This document shows positions 58,586 to 64,000 of a DNA stretch of 64,000 bases, in pieces. Location: assembly GCF_000186465.1 (NCBI RefSeq), contig NZ_GL636091.1:1250981-1314980 (forward strand), in the 5' to 3' direction. Position 1 is the stretch's first letter. Each line of letters opens with the position of its first letter. Source of the DNA: Streptococcus australis ATCC 700641. GTDB taxonomy: Bacteria; Bacillota; Bacilli; Lactobacillales; Streptococcaceae. The translations under genes were made by a program, and so were the position numbers. Below the pieces are notes generated by a model. It was not told the DNA's origin and ran no database searches. It saw only the letters and a program-made list of their open reading frames with translations.

Positions 58586-59437
58586 ATGAATCCATTTCTA
58601 GAAAAGTATATTACTTTAAAAAATCAATACATGGAACAAGATGGAAATTCTTCCAGTGTTGCGGCACTCTATGATTTAGCTGATGAATTAGCTAAGTCTG
58701 AGAATTTAGAAGCTAAAAAAGTCTTAGTTGACCTCTATGACCAATTGGGTCTCTACACTAGTGCCTATAGCTTATTTACCGAAATCTTAGATAAACCAGA
58801 CCGAAAACAATTAAAGAAACTGAGCCGTTTACAAGAAATGAGTCAGAGTCATGGCGATCGTTTTGCCCTTCCTCGTCCTCTAAGAAAAGAAGAGAAGAAG
58901 CAAAGACAGGACTTGTTAAAAAACTTGCCACATTTTCTCTATCATCCAGATCCCTTAGCTACAGGTTCATTTGTTGAAGGAGAAGCCAAGCTTTGTCCAT
59001 CTTGTGGGAAAGAAAGTAATGTTTATTATGCTCTTAGACCCTATAGTATTGAAGAGATAGTACATCTCTGCCCAACTTGTATTGCAAACGGTCAAGCAGC
59101 TAAGAAATTCGATGCGGAATTTATCCAAGATGCCGAGTGGCAAGGTGAATTGGATCCAGAAAAGAATCAGCTGCTTTTTTGTCAGACCCCAGGCTACTCT
59201 AGTTGGCAGGGAGAATATTGGCTTTCTTGTTGCCAAGATTATTGTGCTTACTTGGGTACAGTTGGAACTCGAGAATTGAAGGATATGGGAATCGCTGAGC
59301 AAGTCTTGGCAGACTATGAAGCGCGTGAAGAATATCAAGAGATAGAAGACTACTTGGTCAAAGACGGGCCTATCTGTGGTTATTTGTTTAGATGTCTCCA
59401 TTGTCAAAAATACCAGATCTGGGTCGATGCAGATTAA
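58586..59437 (+). CDS. CbrC-family protein (UPF0167)
   Basis: This 283-residue protein has an N-terminal helical extension (residues 1-110) followed by a CbrC domain. CPSCGKESNVYYALRPYS, HLCPTCIANGQAAKKFDAEF, TPGYSSWQGEYWLSCCQDYC and FRCLHCQKYQIWVD are the expected cysteine-rich motifs, probably zinc-binding. E. coli CbrC is linked to colicin E2 tolerance, and relatives occur in toxin-immunity loci. It starts 31 bp after the broken DUF1877 gene. Confidence 0.85.
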   Translation: MNPFLEKYITLKNQYMEQDGNSSSVAALYDLADELAKSENLEAKKVLVDLYDQLGLYTSAYSLFTEILDKPDRKQLKKLSRLQEMSQSHGDRFALPRPLRKEEKKQRQDLLKNLPHFLYHPDPLATGSFVEGEAKLCPSCGKESNVYYALRPYSIEEIVHLCPTCIANGQAAKKFDAEFIQDAEWQGELDPEKNQLLFCQTPGYSSWQGEYWLSCCQDYCAYLGTVGTRELKDMGIAEQVLADYEAREEYQEIEDYLVKDGPICGYLFRCLHCQKYQIWVDAD

Positions 59438-59476
59438 ATCGAAATGTGATTAGCTATGAAAATTAAAGAGAAGACT

Positions 59477-59938
59477 ATGGAAGAACTAGAATTATTCGAA
59501 GCCGCCTCCAAAGATTTATTTGATACTATGCAGGGATTTAAAGACAATCTATCTGTTCAATTTCCCCTATTAGATAGTGATAACTGGCAGTATGACAAGG
59601 GATCGATAAAAGTTTGTAAGGCTGATGAGTCAGGATTCAAAAAAAGATGTAGGGTCGGAATTAGCTACAACTTGAAAGTCTCCCTATTAAACGAAGATGC
59701 CGAGCAAATCTGGTTACTGTTTAAAGACTGGTTCAATACTAGCAGATTGGGTCAAGTTGAAAGAAATCCTAATAATGAGGATTTGGGAAGATATGTCTTC
59801 TCAGCATGTTCCCCTCTAGGTGATCAGGTAGATTGTTCGATTTATTTACCTAATGAGTGGAATATCCCTCAGATTAGCTTTTCAGGCTATCTAACAGCTC
59901 GTTATAGGGCTTGTGATCTTGATAAATTGCAAGAATAA
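59477..59938 (+). CDS. Hypothetical small protein
   Basis: This protein of about 154 residues has no recognised family. Notable stretches are ELFEAASKDLFDTMQGFKDN and ISYNLKVSLLNEDAEQIWLL, suggesting a small alpha-beta fold. ATG 59477 has AAAGAG 6 bases upstream; the ATG at 59456 has no ribosome site. It is tightly packed between cbrC and the next small gene, so they probably share a transcript. Confidence 0.55.
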   Translation: MEELELFEAASKDLFDTMQGFKDNLSVQFPLLDSDNWQYDKGSIKVCKADESGFKKRCRVGISYNLKVSLLNEDAEQIWLLFKDWFNTSRLGQVERNPNNEDLGRYVFSACSPLGDQVDCSIYLPNEWNIPQISFSGYLTARYRACDLDKLQE

Positions 59939-59955
59939 GATGGAGGTTTTTAGAG

Positions 59956-60510
59956 ATGAGAAAGATTGATTGGGACAAGATAAAGACTCTCTTAGATGCC
60001 TTGCTGGTCATTGATGAGTATCTAACAGATCCGAGTGAGGATTGGCTTAGACTCGTGATTAAGACTGAGGAAGACTATGGACTCCGATATCTTATTGACA
60101 ATGGCTCTGGTGATTCTTTAGATGTGATTTTGACTGATAAAATGATCCTTATAAAAGGCTTTGATCATGAAAGTAGTTTAAGCCAGTTTGCTGCTGACGA
60201 GTGGAATCAAGATATCATCGATAGTTTTTATAAAGGACTGGATGAAAAGTATGTCTCACTTTATTCAGAAGACCAAAAAGATGAAACAACCTTCTTTATC
60301 TGGTATGATGGTCACGCGCATCAACAGACTTACCAAGATCAGGATGGCGGAGAATGGTTGCTCTCTTACCTTTTTGATAGCTTTGAGAGATTTCATGAGT
60401 TTGTGACTGACTATTATGAAATTACCGTAGATAAAGATTTACTTAGGAAACTCTACATGGATGGACAACTTTCAGACATAGAAGTAAAGCAATTAATCCA
60501 GGATGATTAA
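59956..60510 (+). CDS. Hypothetical acidic protein
   Basis: This 184-residue, strongly acidic protein is rich in aromatic residues (FFIWYDGHAHQQTYQDQDGG, LLSYLFDSFERFHEFVTDYY). The composition is typical of bacterial immunity proteins, but no named family is recognised. GGAGG precedes the ATG. It overlaps or abuts the next gene. Confidence 0.58.
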   Translation: MRKIDWDKIKTLLDALLVIDEYLTDPSEDWLRLVIKTEEDYGLRYLIDNGSGDSLDVILTDKMILIKGFDHESSLSQFAADEWNQDIIDSFYKGLDEKYVSLYSEDQKDETTFFIWYDGHAHQQTYQDQDGGEWLLSYLFDSFERFHEFVTDYYEITVDKDLLRKLYMDGQLSDIEVKQLIQDD

Positions 60511-60520
60511 GAGGCTTATT

Positions 60521-61018
60521 ATGAGAGTGAACTATAAAAATACCCCTGAAAAATATCAAACTGTAGCAGAAATAATTATCACACCATTGCTTGATTTACT
60601 CAAAAGTTTAACCTTGTTAGAAGAGGAAATTTTTGAGCGTAACAGAGCACTGGATAAGGAAAAAGAAGCCCTTGGAATCCCATCTAATCAGCTTCACCCT
60701 TTGTGGAATGATCTTATGGATGACTATTTTCATAGACAAATTCAACTTATAACTGGACGAGTGACTCAAAAATGCTTGGAAGGAGGAGTTCGAAATTCTT
60801 ATGGCTCCCCAAGTGAGTATAACTATGTTCAAAGGAATGATTTTTCTGTAGATTTTATCATGACAAAAGCTGAAGAAGCAAGAGTCATCACCCATTATCA
60901 AGAAGCTTTAGAAATGAAGCATCAGTTTGTACTTAGATTGGTGGATGAAAATTGGCTACTTGATGAGAAATTCTACGGTTTTGAGGATGAGGAAACTTGG
61001 CATCTCGACTCACTTTGA
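60521..61018 (+). CDS. Hypothetical helical protein
   Basis: This protein of about 166 residues is mostly helical (TPLLDLLKSLTLLEEEIFER, LEMKHQFVLRLVDENWLLDE). No family is recognised. ATG 60521 has AAGAGG 6 bases upstream and is preferred over the ATG at 60503 inside the previous gene. It is acidic toward the C-terminus. Confidence 0.55.
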   Translation: MRVNYKNTPEKYQTVAEIIITPLLDLLKSLTLLEEEIFERNRALDKEKEALGIPSNQLHPLWNDLMDDYFHRQIQLITGRVTQKCLEGGVRNSYGSPSEYNYVQRNDFSVDFIMTKAEEARVITHYQEALEMKHQFVLRLVDENWLLDEKFYGFEDEETWHLDSL

Positions 61019-61065
61019 CCAAGATAGCTTTGCTTCCCAACTAATATGAAAAAAGGAGAAGTCCT

Positions 61066-61860
61066 ATGAATTTTTTAAAAAATCTATTTACTAGTAAGAA
61101 AGAAAAGTCAGAAAAGAAAAAACAACTAATCTTGTCCATGACCCTCTTCAAAGGCAAGCAGGCCTATTCTTTAGATCAGGTCGTTCAGGAATTGAAAACT
61201 CACTGGGGGCTTGAAATTTCTGAAGTTTCTGGGGATGATTCTAGTGCAACTTTTGTGATTGATGGTGCTCTCGTTGCGCTGACTTTAATGGATTTACCTA
61301 TCCCAAGTCAAGAATTTGAAGAATTGTATGCCTATTCTTACCTCTGGCAGGATGTTGAGAAGGAAACACAGGAGCACACACAACACGCCATTGTTACTAT
61401 TTTGTCTGATAATCTTTCGCCAGTAGAAACTTATTCCTTATTAACTAAAGTCAATGCCTCTATTCTAAAAACTAGTCAATCAGCTATTGGTATTTATCAG
61501 GGTTCTACCACCTTGCTCTTGCCCAAAGATCTTTATCTAGACCTAGCTGACCTTTTGAAAGAAGAAATGCTTCCTCTTCAACTCTGGATTTATATGGGAA
61601 TTATCAACCAGGGAGATAAAACTAGTATTTACACTTATGGTTTGAAAGAGTTTGGAAAAACTGAGATTGAAATTATCGAGTCTCCTATGAATAGCGATGA
61701 CTTATATTATTTCCTCTTGTCTATTCTTCAGTATGTTTTAGGCAGTGATGTCACCTTAAAGGACGGTGAAACCATTGGCTTTTCAGAAGATCAAAAAATC
61801 AAAATCACTGAGTCAAAAGCCGTTTATTTGGAAGAAAATTCCTTGAAATTAGATGTTTAA
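61066..61860 (+). CDS. DUF4261-domain protein
   Basis: This 264-residue protein has a basic N-terminal segment (LFTSKKEKSEKKKQ) and then the DUF4261 pattern: VVQELKTHWGLEIS, FVIDGALVALTLMDLPIPS, a QHAIVTILSD strand and a late LPLQLWIYMGIINQGDKTS. DUF4261 proteins are uncharacterised and, as I recall, are common near polymorphic-toxin and secretion loci. A strong AAAAAAGGAG precedes the ATG. Confidence 0.8.
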   Translation: MNFLKNLFTSKKEKSEKKKQLILSMTLFKGKQAYSLDQVVQELKTHWGLEISEVSGDDSSATFVIDGALVALTLMDLPIPSQEFEELYAYSYLWQDVEKETQEHTQHAIVTILSDNLSPVETYSLLTKVNASILKTSQSAIGIYQGSTTLLLPKDLYLDLADLLKEEMLPLQLWIYMGIINQGDKTSIYTYGLKEFGKTEIEIIESPMNSDDLYYFLLSILQYVLGSDVTLKDGETIGFSEDQKIKITESKAVYLEENSLKLDV

Positions 61861-61903
61861 ACCATGATTTATAATTGAGTGTCCTTCCTAGATTGGGGGT
61901 TTT

Positions 61904-62371
61904 ATGAAGCGTGATATAAAAAAGTATTATCTCTACCGATTTCTGGTCTATAGATTTGAAAAACTCTCTTGTAAGAATCCAAGTCTCAAGAACATAAAAC
62001 CAGAGAAGAGAGAAAAAATCGTTCTAGAGGCTACTCGAACTAGTCAAAAGATTATTCTAGTCCTTGGAATTCTTTATGTTTTGCTATATTCTGCTATGTT
62101 CATTTACCTAAGGCTCAATGATTTTCAAAATCCCTTATTGACTTGGTTTACTGACTACATCGATTATTTAGGTGAACTGATAAACGGAGAATGGGGCGGT
62201 AGTTGGCGTCAAAAGCAAGCTAGTTTTTTGATGATTGCTCTACTGGCTTTACCGATTGTACTGATAGAAGGTGGCCCCTTCTTCTTGCTGGTTTTATTAG
62301 TTGGGAATTGGACATTAAAGAGAAAGATAAGATTTGAGAGAGAACATAAAGGAGTAGAGAGCCATGGGTAG
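61904..62371 (+). CDS. Small membrane protein
   Basis: This 155-residue protein has a basic cytoplasmic N-terminus and two hydrophobic segments (IILVLGILYVLLYSAMFIYL near 50-70 and LMIALLALPIVLIEGGPFFL near 110-138). It overlaps the next gene by 8 bp, so the two are translationally coupled and may form a membrane complex. The function is unknown. Confidence 0.62.
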   Translation: MKRDIKKYYLYRFLVYRFEKLSCKNPSLKNIKPEKREKIVLEATRTSQKIILVLGILYVLLYSAMFIYLRLNDFQNPLLTWFTDYIDYLGELINGEWGGSWRQKQASFLMIALLALPIVLIEGGPFFLLVLLVGNWTLKRKIRFEREHKGVESHG

Positions 62372-63380
62372 AACGGTGATTATAGGTACTTTAATTGCTT
62401 TTGCAATTTTTAATCTGCTACTCGGTCTGGGCTTTTATCTCTTTCTAAAAAAGAGGAAAGAGAATGGACAGTCATTGTACGAATCCCCTGTAAACCAACA
62501 AACTCGAACAGAAAAACTGGGTCTAGGCGAGATTTTTGTCTACCTGTCCCTGATTGCAATCGCAGGGATCTTTGCTTTTCAGACCTTAAATAGAGGCGGT
62601 GTGGGGAATTCTATTTTAGCCAAAATGATCCTCCTACCTGCTCTAATGGCCCTTTTCAATGCAAGAAAAAGGACTGGAAAGTCATTACTTGCCCTCCTTA
62701 TAACCTTGATGGTCTTTCTAGTAGGAATCATGTTTAATCTCACGATTGGTTTGCCACCTCAAGCACCAATTTTGCAAATTAATGAAAGTAAAATCACGTT
62801 AGCAGAAACCAAAGCAAGTGATCTGATGGAAGCTGGATTTGATATCTATGTAAGACAAGGTGATGGTGGTAGCGACTACGAAGAACTCCTGACAGACGGC
62901 AGTTTCAAAAAGTATTCAGGAGATAAATCAGTCACTATCGAAAAAGGCTTCAGACTTGATAGCAATGCTGTTCCCTACGCTCCCTATCTCTTTGCAAAAG
63001 ATGGCATAGTTCTTGGGAGTATTTCCTTTTACGGGGCAGAAGATAAGAACGTGGTTCTAGAAGATTCTAAGGTTATTCAGGTTCGATTTAATAAGGATAG
63101 CATTGAAGAAGCTAAGAAACATTCTATCACTTTGAAATTGGATGAACTCGACTTGACTAGTCGACTTGATGTTCCACGTGTTCAAGAAACTTTCAAAAAG
63201 CATCTATGGTCAATCCCACCATCAAATACAAGTGATGTCACTCAATTATGGTATGGATTACAGTGGTCAAGTAACAGTGACTCTCTATTTTGGAATGAGT
63301 ATTATAGTCTTATCCGTCTAGATGAAAATTATTTGATGACTGATTTTAAACTAGCTGCCAAAGTAGCGCGTGATGAGTAA
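62364..63380 (+). CDS. Membrane protein, paralogue of 56911-57930
   Basis: This 338-residue protein has an N-terminal helix (residues 6-28), further hydrophobic segments between about 58 and 130, and a strand-rich soluble C-terminal domain. The KITLAETKASDLMEAGF motif at the start of the soluble domain is shared with the minus-strand gene at 56911. It is coupled to the preceding small membrane protein. A role as a membrane-anchored immunity or stress protein is possible but unproven. Confidence 0.65.
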   Translation: MGRTVIIGTLIAFAIFNLLLGLGFYLFLKKRKENGQSLYESPVNQQTRTEKLGLGEIFVYLSLIAIAGIFAFQTLNRGGVGNSILAKMILLPALMALFNARKRTGKSLLALLITLMVFLVGIMFNLTIGLPPQAPILQINESKITLAETKASDLMEAGFDIYVRQGDGGSDYEELLTDGSFKKYSGDKSVTIEKGFRLDSNAVPYAPYLFAKDGIVLGSISFYGAEDKNVVLEDSKVIQVRFNKDSIEEAKKHSITLKLDELDLTSRLDVPRVQETFKKHLWSIPPSNTSDVTQLWYGLQWSSNSDSLFWNEYYSLIRLDENYLMTDFKLAAKVARDE

Positions 63381-63418
63381 ATACGATTTTGAATAGTTGA
63401 ATTTGCTTATTCCTATCT

Positions 63419-63449
63419 AAAGGAATTAATTTATTTAGTTCCTTTTTTT
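63419..63449 (+). terminator. Rho-independent terminator at the array end
   Basis: AAAGGAA pairs with TTCCTTT across an AT-rich loop and continues into seven T residues. It lies 38 bases after the last membrane-protein gene. Confidence 0.8.
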
Positions 63450-63543
63450 GTTTTTGATTTAAATTTAAAACGATTTCTATTTCTGGGTTGAATAAATTAC
63501 ACGAACTAAATATTAAATTGTTTTAAAAAAGTTCTGAAAATAC

Positions 63544-63572
63544 TTTACAAGTCTCTGAAAACATGATATATT
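63544..63572 (+). promoter_or_regulatory. Strong promoter of the structured RNA
   Basis: TTTACA (63544-63549) and TATATT (63567-63572) are separated by 17 bases, with TGA just before the -10. The predicted start is near 63579. No open reading frame follows for about 400 bases. Confidence 0.75.
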
Positions 63573-63578
63573 GATGAA

Positions 63579-63909
63579 GCTTAGAAAATGAGATGATGTT
63601 TTCTAGCAAATATAAACCCGAGTAAAAAATGCCTACGGACAGGCAGGGTTGAATGCCGAAGCGTGGTTGAAAAGCCACATTATTGATAGGGTTAAAAGCC
63701 TACTTTTATAAGTTGATGTTAGGACATTAGTTCTAATTCGTATACATTTGTTAGTGTGGTGAAAGCACACGTCATCTTGTGAAACGATCAATAAAGTACG
63801 TAATATTTGCTACTAGAGAGTTAGGAAACATCAGGAACAGACATACTCAAAAGAAACAAACATAAACACGTCAGTAGATTGTAGAGCAGGTGCCAACCTG
63901 CTCTTTTTT
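63579..63909 (+). ncRNA. Candidate large structured noncoding RNA
   Basis: Between a good promoter and a perfect terminator lies about 330 nt without coding capacity but rich in stems. GAGTA (63620-63624) can close with TACTC (63844-63848). Inside are TGCCT-ACGGAC-AGGCA, GTGG-TTGAAAAG-CCAC, TTAGGA-CATTAG-TTCTAA and GTGTG-GTGAAAG-CACAC. Loop motifs of the GGTTGAAAAGCC / GGTTAAAAGCC type repeat. It is not tmRNA, RNase P RNA, 6S or SRP RNA by the sequences I know. A raiA-motif RNA is one possibility from general memory. It could be a free RNA or a leader of the next gene. Confidence 0.65.
63883..63909 (+). terminator. Rho-independent terminator of the structured RNA
   Basis: AGAGCAGGT pairs perfectly with ACCTGCTCT around GCCA and ends in TTTTTT. 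A second inverted repeat, ACACCTG...CAGGTGT, follows at about 63925-63948 before the next gene. Confidence 0.9.
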
Positions 63910-63978
63910 CATAAGTTTCCTATAACACCTGATTTTAGCTCAGGTGTAGAAAATAAAGTAAAGGAGTATGTCTTCATA

Positions 63979-64000
63979 ATGTTAAATCAGAACCAAGCTC
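63979..64000 (+). CDS. Start of a gene cut by the window end
   Basis: An ATG at 63979 with AAAGGAG about 13 bases upstream begins MLNQNQA and runs off the window. The LNQNQAP-like start resembles that of streptococcal Orn/Lys/Arg decarboxylases, but seven residues are too few to decide. Confidence 0.35.

Noticed and set aside
53384..63380. A polymorphic toxin gene in the array
   Set aside because: No LXG, WXG100, RHS, YeeF-like or large secreted protein is encoded in the window, so only immunity-like genes are claimed.
63579..63909. tmRNA, RNase P RNA, 6S RNA or group II intron
   Set aside because: None of the conserved sequences I know for these RNAs (tmRNA tag frame and tRNA-like ends, RNase P core, intron 5' GTGCG and domain V) is present.

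Overview
The window looks like a viridans-group Streptococcus chromosome of the mitis/sanguinis-parasanguinis kind. The evidence is the gene order ligA-dagK-pulA, the complete aroD-aroE-aroB-aroC-tyrA-ylbF-aroA-aroK-pheA-LCP block, a SpxR-type regulator, a streptococcal methionine aminopeptidase with an internal insertion, a preQ1-II riboswitch ahead of queT, and a possible SMK (SAM-III) box ahead of metK. The DNA is moderately AT-rich and most genes run on the + strand. Species level is inference only.

Region 1 (1-35,540) is mostly core genome: metK, a BCCT osmolyte transporter, a small K+ channel, the copY-copA-copZ copper operon, murA, a GNAT-spxR-map run, a YihY-type membrane protein, a MarR regulator coupled to a B3/B4-domain protein, gtrA, queT, ligA, dagK, pulA, a GTG-started LTA synthase on the minus strand, an rRNA methyltransferase, the aromatic amino acid block, an LCP cell-wall ligase and rlmD. 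Six copies of a roughly 175-bp multi-hairpin repeat (one is internally deleted) lie at gene ends. They look like bidirectional transcription terminators.

Region 2 (35,541-49,630) is an accessory island starting exactly at the 3' end of rlmD. Copies of the rlmD 3' terminus, several still readable as the C-terminal HVEC..LLVK, recur at 35.7, 35.8, 38.36, 48.0 and 49.4 kb, and three of them sit next to a roughly 130-bp structured element. This is the footprint of repeated integration at one attachment site. Cargo between the copies includes a DUF4365-like nuclease candidate, a GNAT, a CHAP remnant, an AbiE-type toxin-antitoxin pair behind a perfect palindrome, two uncharacterised probable DNA-binding proteins, and a TetR regulator with an ABC exporter operon sharing three copies of one operator. 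It also includes a frameshifted ABC exporter, a nucleotidyltransferase-like protein, a VOC remnant and a TfoX-N protein. No intact integrase is visible.

Region 3 (49,631-63,380) carries small accessory genes: an EamA transporter with a histidine-rich tail, an S51-type peptidase, an APH-family kinase and an alpha/beta hydrolase. They are followed by a dense run of small acidic or membrane proteins (ADP-ribosylglycohydrolase, DUF1877, CbrC, DUF4261 and unknowns). That run resembles an orphan polymorphic-toxin immunity array; three members are visibly broken or truncated relatives.

Region 4 (63,381-64,000) holds a strong promoter, a highly structured roughly 330-nt candidate noncoding RNA with a textbook terminator, and the first codons of a gene cut by the window edge.
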